A stretch of DNA of 64,000 nt from Prevotella sp. (GCA_017847725.1 JAGAXW010000003.1:62001-126000), one strand, 5' to 3'; positions 48,935-58,688 are shown, counted from the first letter of the stretch. A program made the numbers and translations. The notes: generated by a model from the sequence alone, not told the origin.

Positions 48935-50275
48935 TTATCCCCTACCCGGCCTTAAGTCCTTGACGCGCACAGCCTTGCCTTCGCTCTGCGGCAACGAGCC
49001 TTTCTTCACCAGTTTTACGCGTGGCGTAAGCAGTATCTCGTCTTTCAGAGCGCGCTGGATGTCGCGGGTCATCTTCTGCAACTCAGGATATACATCGGTA
49101 TTCAAACCATCCAATTCCACCTCGACCGTCATGATGTCATTGTCATCTTCGGTATCAAGCGTGATAAGATAGTTGCTTCCGAGCCCCGGATACTGCACCA
49201 GGATCTTCTCGACCTGCATGGGGAACACATTTACACCCTTGATGATAAACATATCGTCGGTGCGACCTTTGATACGGTCGATTCGGCGATGCGTACGCCC
49301 ACACTTGCACTCACCAGGAATAATTCGCGTCAGGTCGCGCGTGCGATAGCGCAGGATAGGCATCATCGTACGGTCGAGCGTGGTGAGCACCATCTCGCCA
49401 ATCTCTCCATCAGGTAGAGGCTCGAGTGTATCGGGATCGACAATCTCCACGATATAGTTGTCTTCCCATAGGTGCATGCCGCACTGCTCTTTACATTCGA
49501 AGGCCACACCAGGCCCATTCATCTCCGTCATGCCGAAAGAGTTATAGGCCTTTACGTCCAGCATACGTTCGATGCGGCGGCGCTGTTCCTCTGTATGTGG
49601 TTCGGCACCGATACACAACGTACGAAGACTGGTACTACGAGGGTCTACCCCTTCTTCCTGGAACACCTCAGCCAGACGGATGGCATAGGAAGGAATTGCA
49701 TGCAGACAGGTTGTGCCAAAATCCTTGATGAACTTTATCTGACGTTTCGAGTTACCGGCAGCAGCAGGAACCGTCATGGCCCCTAACCACTCTGCACCGT
49801 ACTGGAAACCCAGACCGCCGGTAAACATGCCATATCCGCTGGAGTTCTGAAAGACATCGCTCTTACGACATCCTACCATATACAGATTGCGGGCAATCAT
49901 ATTCGCCCACGACGCTATGTCATGTTCCGAATATACTACGACACAGGGATTACCCGTTGTTCCGCTGGTAGAGTGAATGCGGATGGCATCGTCCATATTT
50001 CCGCCAACGAGTCCGAAAGGATAGTTGTCACGAAGGTCTTGCTTCGTTGTGAATGGTATCTTACGGACATCCTCTGGTGTCTGTATTGAATCTGCCGTAA
50101 TACCCAGCTCACCCAGTCGTTTCTTGTAGAAGGGTGATTTCAGAGCAACATTGATACTCTCCCTGAGTTTCTTTACCTGGACTTCTCTAAGTTGCTCACG
50201 TGGCATTTTCTCGATTTCCGGCTGCCAGCACTCCCCATCGGGTTTGATGGTAGCCATGATTTTTTCATCAGTCAT
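48935..50275 (-). CDS. paaK: Phenylacetate-CoA ligase (PaaK-like adenylating enzyme)
   Basis: A 446-residue ANL-superfamily ligase that activates an aryl acid with ATP and joins it to CoA. The P-loop-like motif is HSTSGTTGNPCVVVYSEHD near residue 113, the adenylate-binding segment AYNSFGMTEMNGPG near 240, YRTRDLTRI near 330 and the hinge to the C-terminal domain RIKGRTDDMFIIKGVNVFP near 355. In gut Bacteroidota it acts on phenylacetate and indole acetate made from amino acids. No other phenylacetate catabolic genes are nearby. Confidence 0.92.
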   Translation of the reverse strand: MTDEKIMATIKPDGECWQPEIEKMPREQLREVQVKKLRESINVALKSPFYKKRLGELGITADSIQTPEDVRKIPFTTKQDLRDNYPFGLVGGNMDDAIRIHSTSGTTGNPCVVVYSEHDIASWANMIARNLYMVGCRKSDVFQNSSGYGMFTGGLGFQYGAEWLGAMTVPAAAGNSKRQIKFIKDFGTTCLHAIPSYAIRLAEVFQEEGVDPRSTSLRTLCIGAEPHTEEQRRRIERMLDVKAYNSFGMTEMNGPGVAFECKEQCGMHLWEDNYIVEIVDPDTLEPLPDGEIGEMVLTTLDRTMMPILRYRTRDLTRIIPGECKCGRTHRRIDRIKGRTDDMFIIKGVNVFPMQVEKILVQYPGLGSNYLITLDTEDDNDIMTVEVELDGLNTDVYPELQKMTRDIQRALKDEILLTPRVKLVKKGSLPQSEGKAVRVKDLRPGRG

Positions 50276-50295
50276 GTTCGTTTCTGTTTAGTATA

Positions 50296-51024
50296 TTATA
50301 TACAGTTATTATTTTTAGACAATTGCATCATCATTACTGCTGCAAGCCCCGCAGTCTCTGTTCTTAACCGGCTACTGCCCAAGTGTACCGACTGGTAGCC
50401 ATTAGCGACAGCAAGCCTGACCTCCTCTATCGAGAAGTCACCTTCCGGACCGACCAGCACCAGCGCATCGTCAGTTGGCGACTTGCGGAGTTCGTCAAAC
50501 AGATAGGTGCGGTGTATTTCTTCATAGCAGTGAGCGATGTATTTCCTTGTGGTTCTCGACGTCTTGACAAAGTCGCTGAAACGCTGCATTTCGTCCAGTT
50601 GTGTTATCCACGCCTTACGACTCTGCTTTGTGGCTGCAATGACTATTTTCTCCATTCGCGGAACCTTGACGACACGTCGTTCAGAGAACTGACAGTCGAG
50701 GAAAGAGATGCTGTCGACACCGACTTCTACCGCCTTCTCGACCATCCACTCCATGCGTTCCATCATTTTCGTCGGTGCAATGGCCAGATGCACCATACCC
50801 TGCCATGCACGCTGCTGTGCCAAGGTCTCCTTGATCTCGTAGCAGCAATGATGCCCTTGAGCCATCGTGACTTCAGCACGGTAGAAGCTGCCATGGCCAT
50901 CCATGAGCATGATTTCGTCACCCTCTGACAATCGTAACACACGCAGGGCATGTGTTGCCTCGTCAGCAGGCAGCTCTCTGCTTTGGCATGCATCGGGTGT
51001 ATAGAAGTATCTGACCTCTTTCAT
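50296..51024 (-). CDS. rsmE: 16S rRNA m3U1498 methyltransferase
   Basis: A 242-residue SPOUT-class methyltransferase that makes m3U1498 in 16S rRNA. The N-terminal PUA-like domain starts with HALRVLRLSEGDEIMLMDG, and the C-terminal knot holds VGPEGDFSIEEV and VHLGSSRLRTETAGLAAV, which bind SAM. Nine bases downstream of the nucleoside permease gene. Confidence 0.95.
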   Translation of the reverse strand: MKEVRYFYTPDACQSRELPADEATHALRVLRLSEGDEIMLMDGHGSFYRAEVTMAQGHHCCYEIKETLAQQRAWQGMVHLAIAPTKMMERMEWMVEKAVEVGVDSISFLDCQFSERRVVKVPRMEKIVIAATKQSRKAWITQLDEMQRFSDFVKTSRTTRKYIAHCYEEIHRTYLFDELRKSPTDDALVLVGPEGDFSIEEVRLAVANGYQSVHLGSSRLRTETAGLAAVMMMQLSKNNNCI

Positions 51025-51032
51025 GCTGCGAC

Positions 51033-52385
51033 TTAATGGGAAATCTTCTCTATTGGCTTTTCCTCCGGTTTAAACACAAGGGCAAAAGCAAAACCAACCA
51101 CCAAGGCAAAAGCAGCAAAAACGAACCAGCAGGTCTGCCAGTCGCCAACCAGGAAGCTCTGCTTCTCACCATTGACCATGAAGTCTTGCCAAGAGCAGAA
51201 GCTATTGACGATTTCGCCAGCTGCCAGTGTGCCGATGGTTGCTCCCAGTCCGTTGGTCATCATCATGAACAAGCCCTGTGCCGATGCTTTTATCTTAGGA
51301 TCGCACTCTTGGTCTACAAATATACCGCCAGATACGTTGAAGAAGTCAAAAGCCACTCCATAGACTATGCAGGAGAGGATAAAGAAGATAACACCTGGCA
51401 TGGCCGGGTTACCGACACCGAAGAAACCGAACCGGAACACCCATGCAAAAAGCGACATCAACATGACCACCTTGATACCAAAACGCTTGAGGAAGAATGG
51501 TATCATCAGGATGCACAACGCCTCACTAATCTGTGAGATGGAGGTGAGCAGTGTAGCATTGTTGGCTGCAAAAGTATTGGCATATTCCGGTATTCCCTTA
51601 AAACTGGTCAGGAAAGGACCGGCAAAGCCGTTGGTCACCTGCAGGCACATACCTAACAACGCCGAGAAGATAAAGAACAGGGCCATCTGCCGGCGCTTGA
51701 ACAACTTGAAGGCATCAAGTCCCAGACTTTCTATCAGCGACACCTTGCCTTCTTTCTTTTCCAGTTTGCACTCAGGAAGCGTAAGACAATAGGCAAAGAG
51801 CACCATGCTCAGAATACCTGATACAAAGAACTGCATATAAGTATACTGGAACTTATGCGAATTCTCGGCCAGCGTAAAGCCAAAACCTGTTTCATCGACA
51901 AAGGCGCAGTTGACAAACCACATGGTAGCGATGAATCCCACAGTGCCCAGCACACGGATGGGCGGAAAGTCCTTCACCGTATCCATCCCGTTATTCTTCA
52001 GGATTGTGAACGCAGCGGTATTGGTCAACGCAATGGTCGGCATAAAGAAGGCCACACTCAGCGTATACAGTGCGATGAAGAGCGACTTGTCCGGCAGTTG
52101 CTGACCGAATCCTGCCTCCATGCCCAGCCACCAGCAACCTATCATAAATCCGCCTGCCAACAGATGGCACAATCCCAAGAGTCGCTGTGGCTGGATATAT
52201 TTGTCTGCTACGATACCCATCAATGTCGGCATAAAGATAGACACAATGCCCTGAATGGCATAAAACCATGAAATCTTGTCACCCAGGCCGGCTATGCCCA
52301 AATAGTTGCCCATACAAGTGAGGTAAGCGCCCCATACGGCAAACTCCAAGAAATTCATGATAGACAAACGTACTTTCAAATTCAT
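51033..52385 (-). CDS. Nucleoside:H+ symporter family MFS permease
   Basis: A 450-residue 12-helix transporter of the Nuc_H_symport (NupG/XapB) branch of the major facilitator superfamily. The family start MNLKVRLSIMNFLEFAVWGAYL is clear, and IMNFLQFFIWGSWL-type sequences mark NupG relatives. It probably imports nucleosides with protons across the inner membrane. It sits between the small 80-residue gene and rsmE on one strand. Confidence 0.88.
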   Translation of the reverse strand: MNLKVRLSIMNFLEFAVWGAYLTCMGNYLGIAGLGDKISWFYAIQGIVSIFMPTLMGIVADKYIQPQRLLGLCHLLAGGFMIGCWWLGMEAGFGQQLPDKSLFIALYTLSVAFFMPTIALTNTAAFTILKNNGMDTVKDFPPIRVLGTVGFIATMWFVNCAFVDETGFGFTLAENSHKFQYTYMQFFVSGILSMVLFAYCLTLPECKLEKKEGKVSLIESLGLDAFKLFKRRQMALFFIFSALLGMCLQVTNGFAGPFLTSFKGIPEYANTFAANNATLLTSISQISEALCILMIPFFLKRFGIKVVMLMSLFAWVFRFGFFGVGNPAMPGVIFFILSCIVYGVAFDFFNVSGGIFVDQECDPKIKASAQGLFMMMTNGLGATIGTLAAGEIVNSFCSWQDFMVNGEKQSFLVGDWQTCWFVFAAFALVVGFAFALVFKPEEKPIEKISH

Positions 52386-52395
52386 AGTTTTATAT

Positions 52396-52638
52396 TTAAG
52401 TTAATGGTTCTTCATTGTAATAAGCATGTACGGTGCCATCCTCATTCTTTAGTAAGATTTGGCCCTGTAACCACTCGGTGAATGGCAGTTCCTCCTGCAG
52501 GGGGTACTGTCTGACGACGATTCCGTTGTATATCTCGATGACGTGTTGTGTCAGGCACTGGCCTTGGCATGTGACCAACTGGCTGCACGCTATCCTCCTT
52601 AACCTCGACGCTGACTGAATCTTTGTGCTCTGTTTCAT
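52396..52638 (-). CDS. Small conserved-looking protein, 80 residues
   Basis: The reading frame ends in a protein-like segment CQGQCLTQHVIEIYNGIVVR followed by YPLQEELPFTEWLQGQILL, a pattern I associate with a small Bacteroidales protein of unknown role. The ATG at 52638 lies well inside the upstream DUF4296 frame (overlap of 197 bases). Two cysteines occur close together. Function unknown. Its composition is more protein-like than the overlapping frame. Confidence 0.6.
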   Translation of the reverse strand: MKQSTKIQSASRLRRIACSQLVTCQGQCLTQHVIEIYNGIVVRQYPLQEELPFTEWLQGQILLKNEDGTVHAYYNEEPLT

Positions 52639-53413
52639 TGGCTATCGGTGTCTCCTTACTGTGAAAACGAATAAGCTGCATCTGGCTGATAAACATCATC
52701 TTGCGTATGTCCACAGGGTCGTCTCCATGTCCAAGATAGATGTAGCCATAGATTTGACGTACCTTCTTCTCCCGATTCGACGGAATACGCAACTGCGAGA
52801 CACCCATTCCCGAAATATGGTTAAGTACCTGTACGATGCTGTCGCCCTCATATTTGGCTATCATGCATACGACAGCATCCCTGGCACCGCTCTGATAGAT
52901 GTGCTCGCTATTGAACTGGAACATAAACGAGTCGCCCACCCGGAATGAAGAGTCTGCCACGACCGTGAAGTCATAGCGGTTCATGGTGGGATACGGTACC
53001 AGCAGGACATCCGTGGCCTGCTGCCAGATATTGGCCGTGTCACCCGTTGCGCTATACTGCGAATAGAAGTTCGTTGCTCCCACCGCAGCTCCCAGGTCCT
53101 TGGCCGTTTCCGTCAGTCGCTCGTTGACATGCGAATAGATGTCTTTCAACCGATATACATGAGAGTAGTAGTAAACCAGTGAAGAGTCGAAGTCCGCCTC
53201 AGTCACCTGATGTTTCTCCAAAACAGACCTGAAGTACATATTTTTATTCAGTGCCTCATTCTCCACATCTCCAGACTTGGCTACAGCCTGACTCAGGTGA
53301 TACTCATAGAGAATATCCTCCATCTCGTCTGGCTGTATATATTCTGACGGAACAGTTGGCTTGCAGCCGACCACGAGCATTAATATATATATGTACGCGA
53401 GGCTACGTCTCAT
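52442..53413 (-). CDS. DUF4296 lipoprotein, probably with a run-on C-terminus
   Basis: A 323-residue lipoprotein: signal peptide and lipobox LVVGC at about residue 17, then the DUF4296 domain (PDEMEDILYEYHLSQAVAKS, about residues 27-115) typical of Bacteroidota. The middle part is ordinary. The last about 55 residues (starting near PVGHMPRPVPDTTRHRDIQR) are Arg/Pro-rich and look like an out-of-frame translation of the small gene that overlaps here, so the original stop was probably lost. It overlaps lspA by four bases at its start. Confidence 0.78.
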   Translation of the reverse strand: MRRSLAYIYILMLVVGCKPTVPSEYIQPDEMEDILYEYHLSQAVAKSGDVENEALNKNMYFRSVLEKHQVTEADFDSSLVYYYSHVYRLKDIYSHVNERLTETAKDLGAAVGATNFYSQYSATGDTANIWQQATDVLLVPYPTMNRYDFTVVADSSFRVGDSFMFQFNSEHIYQSGARDAVVCMIAKYEGDSIVQVLNHISGMGVSQLRIPSNREKKVRQIYGYIYLGHGDDPVDIRKMMFISQMQLIRFHSKETPIANETEHKDSVSVEVKEDSVQPVGHMPRPVPDTTRHRDIQRNRRQTVPPAGGTAIHRVVTGPNLTKE

Positions 53414-54039
53414 TTTCTTTTGATACTAATCTCACTGATTTCCTTACGATAGAATATGAGTAGCAAAACAACTCCGACCGAAATGCTTGAATCTGCAAAA
53501 TTGAAGACAGGACTGAAAAACACATAGGGACTGCCACCGACTATCGGTACCCACTCCGGCCACGTCGTTACGATGAGAGGGAAGTAGAACATATCCACTA
53601 CCTTGCCAAGCAGGAAGGGTGCATAGCCTGTTCCAAAAGGCACGAAGTAAGACGTGTAATACTCTGAACTTGAATTAAATATCAGTCCATAGAATGCCGA
53701 GTCGATAATATTACCCATAGCTCCCGCCAGTATCATGGCGAGGCATACGAGATAGCCCCATCTGGCCTGTTTCCTCACTTGGCCGACCATATAGTAGCTT
53801 AAGACTAAGATAGCAACAACGCGGAAAACGGAAAGAACCAGTTTGCTGCCAATCTCCATACCATAGGCCATACCGTTGTTCTCGATGAAGACAATCTTGA
53901 ACCACGACAATATCTCTATCTGTTCGTGAAGCGTCATGTGCGTTTTAACCCAGATTTTAATAACCTGGTCGACTATCAGCACAGCGCATACTATCAGTAT
54001 GACCAGCCAGCCGCGTTGAGCGATGCCCTTGTTTGCCAT
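53410..54039 (-). CDS. lspA: Lipoprotein signal peptidase
   Basis: A 209-residue aspartic protease in the inner membrane that removes lipoprotein signal peptides. The two catalytic aspartates are visible in AGAMGNIIDSAFYG and FNFADSSISVGV, and the family's N-terminal VDQVIKIWVKTHM and IENNGMAYGM are present. The loop between strands is longer than in E. coli LspA, as in other Bacteroidota. It starts directly after the DksA-like gene and precedes a lipoprotein gene. Confidence 0.95.
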   Translation of the reverse strand: MANKGIAQRGWLVILIVCAVLIVDQVIKIWVKTHMTLHEQIEILSWFKIVFIENNGMAYGMEIGSKLVLSVFRVVAILVLSYYMVGQVRKQARWGYLVCLAMILAGAMGNIIDSAFYGLIFNSSSEYYTSYFVPFGTGYAPFLLGKVVDMFYFPLIVTTWPEWVPIVGGSPYVFFSPVFNFADSSISVGVVLLLIFYRKEISEISIKRK

Positions 54040-54420
54040 CTACTTCTTGCCCGCCATCTTTGACTCTACGCTCAGTGTAGCATGGGGCACTGCGCGCAGG
54101 CGCTCTTTCGGAATCAGTTTACCCGTGATGCGGTCGATGCCATAGGTCTTATTCTCAATACGGGTCAGCGCAGCCTTCAGTCCTTGGATGAATTTCTGCT
54201 GTCGTGCGGCAAGCGAGATAATTTCCTCTTTTGACTGGGTGGCACTACCCTCTTCCAGCGCCTTGTACGTTGGAGATGTATCGTCGACGTCGTTAGAGTC
54301 TTGGTTCATCAACACACGCATCATCTGGTCATAGTCTCGTTTGGCGAGAGCCAGTTTCTCATTAATAATCTCACGGAATTCTTCTAATTCCTCATCCGTG
54401 TAACGTGTTTTTTCTGCCAT
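54040..54420 (-). CDS. DksA/TraR-like protein lacking the zinc-finger cysteines
   Basis: A 126-residue protein of the DksA/TraR family: a long coiled-coil (YTDEELEEFREIINEKLALA onward) and the C-terminal signature TYGIDRITGKLIPKERLRAVP followed by HATLSVE. DksA uses CxxC pairs around this site; here the protein has no cysteine at all. Bacteroidota homologues are commonly cysteine-poor. Probable modulator of RNA polymerase. Between ileS and lspA. Confidence 0.88.
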   Translation of the reverse strand: MAEKTRYTDEELEEFREIINEKLALAKRDYDQMMRVLMNQDSNDVDDTSPTYKALEEGSATQSKEEIISLAARQQKFIQGLKAALTRIENKTYGIDRITGKLIPKERLRAVPHATLSVESKMAGKK

Positions 54421-54425
54421 AATTA

Positions 54426-57400
54426 TTAGGATTTAGTTATTTTGATGTTTAGCTTAAAGTCATCAAATTCCACTTCAGTACCGTCGTTAGGTGCAACATG
54501 GATGGCATCGGCCAGTACCTGAGTCTTAATATAGTCGCCAAAAGCCGCTACCGCCTGCTCTACATCCGCATGAGGAGCCAGTGTTATCTGGATGCGGTCT
54601 GTAATCTCCAAACCACTTTCCTTACGGATGTTCTGAACGCGGTTTATGATTTCGCGTGCCATGCCCTCCTGGCGCAATTCGTCTGTCAGTTCCACCTCAA
54701 GAGCGACGGTCAGTGCTCCCTCGTTGGAAACGAGCCATCCGGGAATGTCCTCGCTGATGATGTCGACATCAGCAGCTTCTACCAACAGGTCGTTGCCGTC
54801 TACATGGAGCGCTATCGTGCCATTGTCCTCCAAGGCTGCTATCTGTTCCTGACTCAGCTGATCAACGGCAGCTGCCACACCCTTCATGAGTTTTCCATAC
54901 TTCTTACCCATGGTGCGGAAGTTGCACTTCACCTTCTTCACCAGTATACCGGCACCTTCCACGAACTTCAGTTCCTTGACGTTCACCTCGTTCATTATCA
55001 AGTCCTTGACAGCCTCGATATGAGCTTTCTGCTCTTCGGTGGCGGGTATCATAATGCTCTGCAGCGGCTGGCGCACCTTGATATTCACCTTACGGCGCAA
55101 TGCCAGCACCATGGAGGTAATCTTCTGTGCCATCTCCATGCGAGCTTCCAGGTCCTTATTGATCAGTTCCTCGTCAGCCACGGGGAAGCTATCCAGATGT
55201 ACCGAGTCCTTCGTGCCACCCAGATCCTTATACAATTGGTCGGCGTAGAACGGAGCAAACGGAGCCAGCAACTTCGACACTGTCAACAGACAGGTATACA
55301 ACGTATCGTAGGCAGAACGCTTGTCAGCAGACATCTCCTTGCCCCAGAAACGCTTGCGGTTAAGACGGACATACCAGTTAGACAGGTCGTCATTGACGAA
55401 AGCGTCAATCAGACGTCCGGCACGCGTCGGGTCGTAATTGTCCAGTTCTGCCGTTACCTTCTTAATCAGCGTATTCAGCGACGACAGGATCCAGCGATCT
55501 ATCTCCGGGCGCTCGTCCTGCTGTACAGCATCGGCAGACGGAACAAATCCGTCAACATTGGCATACAGCGCGAAGAAGCTATACGTATTATATAAGGTGC
55601 CGAAGAACTTACGGCGTATCTCGTCAACTCCTTCGGGGTCGAACTTCAGGTTGTCCCACGGTTCTGAGTTGGTCATCATGTAGAGTCGAACGGCATCAGA
55701 GCCGTATTTCTCAATCATGTCAAACGGGTTGACCACATTGCCGACATGTTTCGACATCTTGTTACCCTTGGCGTCCAGTACAAGTCCAGAAGAGATTACG
55801 TTCTTGAAGGCCACCGAGTCGAATATCATCGTAGCGATGGCATGCAGGGTGAAGAACCAGCCGCGTGTCTGGTCAACGCCCTCGTTGATGAAATCTGCGG
55901 GGAAAGCCTCACCCTTGTCGATCAAGTCACGGTTTTCGAAAGGATAGTGCACCTGTGCATAGGGCATCGAACCGGAGTCAAACCACACGTCAATAAGGTC
56001 TGCCTCACGCTTCATCTTCTTACCTGAAGGCGATACGAGGAAGATGTAGTCGACATACGGACGGTGCAGGTCAATCCGGTCGTAGTTCTCCTGCGACATG
56101 TCGCCTGGCACAAAGCCTTTATCCTTCAGCGGGTTGGAGGCCATGAAACCAGCTTTCACCGACTTCTCTATTTCGTCATACAGTTCCTCTATGGAACCGA
56201 TGCAAATTTCCTCCCCTTCTTCTGAGCGCCAGATGGGCAACGGCGTACCCCAGAAGCGTGAGCGCGACAGGTTCCAGTCGTTCAGGTTGTCGAGCCAGTT
56301 GCCAAAGCGTCCTGTACCCGTTGACTCCGGCTGCCAGTTGATGGTCTTGTTCAATTCCGACATACGCTCTTTCTTGGCCGTGCTCTTGATAAACCACGAA
56401 TCCAACGGATAGTAGAGCACAGGTTTGTCGGTGCGCCAGCAGTGCGGATAGTTATGCACGTGTTTCTCTATTTTGAACACCTTGTTCTGGGCCTTCAGGT
56501 CCATGCAAATGCTGATGTCCAGCGTCTCGTCCTTGTCAGTCAGGGTGTCGTCATAGGCATTCTTCACATAGCGGCCTGCGAACTTGTTCCACTCGTCCAC
56601 ATTGACATACTTGCTAACGAAGCCGGGGTCGAGATCGTCCACCACAAAATACTTGCCTTGCAGGTCGACGACAGGTCGTTCAGCCCCCTTCTTGTCTATC
56701 AGTACGATGGGGCAGATGCCGGCTTTCTTGGCCACGAAGGCATCGTCGGCACCGAAGTTGGGTGCGATATGCACGATACCGGCACCGTCCTCTGTCGTCA
56801 CATAGTCGCCGGGAATCACCCTGAAAGCGTCGCCCATCGGCTTGATGGCAGGCATCAGCTGCTCATACTCCATCCCCACAAGGTCGGTACCCTTGTAGCG
56901 GGCCACGATGCGATAGGGAATCAGTTTGTCGCCCTTCTTGTATTCGGGAAGTTCGCCGCCGTCCGTGATAGCGCCCTCGGCAGGCAAATAGGCGTTCAAG
57001 CGCGCCTCGGCCAACACCAATGTCACCTTGTCGGCAGTATAAGGGTTGTAGGTTTGCACAGCCACATAGTCAATCTTCGGGCCCACGCAGAGAGCCGAGT
57101 TGGCAGCCAGTGTCCACGGTGTCGTCGTCCATGCCAGGAAGTAAGGAGTTCCCCACGCAGCCATTTCCGGCTTCGGGTTCTTCATCTTGAACTGTGCGGT
57201 ACAGGTCGTATCCTTCACATCCCGATAGCAGCCGGGCTGGTTCAGCTCATGGCTCGAAAGGCCCGTACCGGCAGCAGGAGAGTATGGCTGGATGGTATAG
57301 CCCTTATACAGCAGACCCTTCTGGTAGAACTGCTTCAGCAGCCACCACAGCGTCTCTATGTACTTGTTGTCATACGTGATATACGGATGGTCGAGGTCTA

Positions 57401-57845
57401 CGAAATAACCCATCTTTTCAGTGAGTTCGCGCCACTCTGCCGTGTACATCATCACATTTTCACGACACTTGGTGTTATAGTCCTCTGTCGAGATATAGCG
57501 CTCCGACTCTTTGTTGTCGATGTCGGCCTTAGTGATGCCCAACTCTTTCTCCACGCCCAGTTCTACGGGCAGACCGTGGGTGTCCCAGCCAGCTTTGCGC
57601 TTCACCTGATAGCCGCGCATGGTCTTATAGCGATTGAATGTATCCTTGATGCTTCGAGCCAAAACGTGATGAATACCCGGATGTCCATTGGCCGAAGGAG
57701 GTCCCTCGAAGAATACGAACTGCGGACAGCCCTCGCGCTCCTCTACGGAACGCCAAAACACATTCTGCTCTTTCCACATCTGCAGGATGTCGTTGTTCAC
57801 CTGCGTCAAATTCAAGCCGTTATGCTCGGCAAATCTCTTTCCCAT
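54426..57845 (-). CDS. ileS: Isoleucyl-tRNA synthetase
   Basis: A 1139-residue class I synthetase, longer than the E. coli type (about 940 residues) and of the eukaryotic/archaeal-like form common in Bacteroidota. The HIGH-like motif is PSANGHPGIHHV near residue 50, the large editing domain lies at about residues 200-420, and KMSKS is present as KGNKMSKHVGN near residue 690. The anticodon-binding part includes YVRLNRKRFWGKEM. First gene of the ileS, DksA-like, lspA, DUF4296 operon. Confidence 0.96.
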   Translation of the reverse strand: MGKRFAEHNGLNLTQVNNDILQMWKEQNVFWRSVEEREGCPQFVFFEGPPSANGHPGIHHVLARSIKDTFNRYKTMRGYQVKRKAGWDTHGLPVELGVEKELGITKADIDNKESERYISTEDYNTKCRENVMMYTAEWRELTEKMGYFVDLDHPYITYDNKYIETLWWLLKQFYQKGLLYKGYTIQPYSPAAGTGLSSHELNQPGCYRDVKDTTCTAQFKMKNPKPEMAAWGTPYFLAWTTTPWTLAANSALCVGPKIDYVAVQTYNPYTADKVTLVLAEARLNAYLPAEGAITDGGELPEYKKGDKLIPYRIVARYKGTDLVGMEYEQLMPAIKPMGDAFRVIPGDYVTTEDGAGIVHIAPNFGADDAFVAKKAGICPIVLIDKKGAERPVVDLQGKYFVVDDLDPGFVSKYVNVDEWNKFAGRYVKNAYDDTLTDKDETLDISICMDLKAQNKVFKIEKHVHNYPHCWRTDKPVLYYPLDSWFIKSTAKKERMSELNKTINWQPESTGTGRFGNWLDNLNDWNLSRSRFWGTPLPIWRSEEGEEICIGSIEELYDEIEKSVKAGFMASNPLKDKGFVPGDMSQENYDRIDLHRPYVDYIFLVSPSGKKMKREADLIDVWFDSGSMPYAQVHYPFENRDLIDKGEAFPADFINEGVDQTRGWFFTLHAIATMIFDSVAFKNVISSGLVLDAKGNKMSKHVGNVVNPFDMIEKYGSDAVRLYMMTNSEPWDNLKFDPEGVDEIRRKFFGTLYNTYSFFALYANVDGFVPSADAVQQDERPEIDRWILSSLNTLIKKVTAELDNYDPTRAGRLIDAFVNDDLSNWYVRLNRKRFWGKEMSADKRSAYDTLYTCLLTVSKLLAPFAPFYADQLYKDLGGTKDSVHLDSFPVADEELINKDLEARMEMAQKITSMVLALRRKVNIKVRQPLQSIMIPATEEQKAHIEAVKDLIMNEVNVKELKFVEGAGILVKKVKCNFRTMGKKYGKLMKGVAAAVDQLSQEQIAALEDNGTIALHVDGNDLLVEAADVDIISEDIPGWLVSNEGALTVALEVELTDELRQEGMAREIINRVQNIRKESGLEITDRIQITLAPHADVEQAVAAFGDYIKTQVLADAIHVAPNDGTEVEFDDFKLNIKITKS

Positions 57846-57882
57846 GTCTATTTAATTGTTATTACTGTTTCTGAAATAATGT

Positions 57883-57915
57883 GCAAAGGTAATCAAAAAA
57901 ATTTATATCTCCAAA
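57883..57915 (-). promoter_or_regulatory. Promoter of the ileS operon
   Basis: Minus-strand TTTG at 57915-57912, 20-base gap, TACCTTTGC at 57891-57883; 37 bases before the ATG. The -33 lies near the end of the nitrilase gene upstream. Confidence 0.7.
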
Positions 57916-57917
57916 AT

Positions 57918-58688
57918 TTATTGGTCCCTATCTTCAAGGACTTTGAATTTGTCACGACGCCGGCGCAACTCCTGCAGGTCGATGTCCGCCATCCTGACCT
58001 CTGCCACATGGCGCCTACACTGTACCATGGTACGACCGATAGCGTCTACCACGACACTGGCCCCGGCATAGTGACAATAGCTATCGTCGCCCACCCTATT
58101 GACGCCTATCAGGTAGCACTGGTTTTCTATCGCTCTGGCACGCGTCAGAATCTGCCAGGCCGACTGACGCGACTCGGGCCAGTTGGCGACGACAATGATG
58201 GCATCATAGTTGAGGGCATCGGCATAGCGGCTCCAACAAGGGAAGCGCAGGTCGTAGCAGGTGAGCAGCAAAAATCGCATGCCCCCATATTCCACCAGGG
58301 TGTGCTCGTGGCCCGACGTGTAGTAGACATCCTCTTTCCCATAGGTGAAGAGGTGGTGCTTGTCATAATGATACTGCCGTCCCGACCTGCCGTCCATAAA
58401 ATAGAAGCGATTTCGATAGCTGTGGTCGGCCAGGCGCACCGCCACACTGCCACAGACGGCACAGTGGTGACGCTCTGCCACACGCTGCATCCACTCAATC
58501 GCCTCATTGCCTGCCTCGTCGCGGGCGATGCCCTCAGGTTCCGTGGCAAAGCCCGTGCTCCACATCTCCGGCAGCACATACAGGTCTGCACCCCTATTGG
58601 ACTCCACCAGTTGAGAAGCGACCTCAATATTCCTTGACGGAGCACCCCAGCAGACATTCATTTGTAATAACGCGATTTTCAGCGACAT
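57918..58688 (-). CDS. Nitrilase-family amidohydrolase (omega-amidase/YafV-like)
   Basis: A 256-residue carbon-nitrogen hydrolase. The catalytic triad is visible: Glu in LYVLPEMWSTGF near residue 41, Lys in YDKHHLFTYG near residue 110, and Cys in LTCYDLRFPCW near residue 144. The spacing and the GDxxxxYxxG-like SGHEHTLVEYG match the Nit2/YafV branch that deaminates omega-amides such as alpha-ketoglutaramate. A TAAATTTGC -7 element lies at 58757-58749 on the minus strand. Confidence 0.9.
   Translation of the reverse strand: MSLKIALLQMNVCWGAPSRNIEVASQLVESNRGADLYVLPEMWSTGFATEPEGIARDEAGNEAIEWMQRVAERHHCAVCGSVAVRLADHSYRNRFYFMDGRSGRQYHYDKHHLFTYGKEDVYYTSGHEHTLVEYGGMRFLLLTCYDLRFPCWSRYADALNYDAIIVVANWPESRQSAWQILTRARAIENQCYLIGVNRVGDDSYCHYAGASVVVDAIGRTMVQCRRHVAEVRMADIDLQELRRRRDKFKVLEDRDQ

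Noticed and set aside
56442-58637. Plus-strand open frame of 731 codons antisense to ileS and the nitrilase gene
   Set aside because: It is the complement of two genes with clear family motifs; the frame has no domain pattern, and the length follows from the GC-rich third positions of the real genes.
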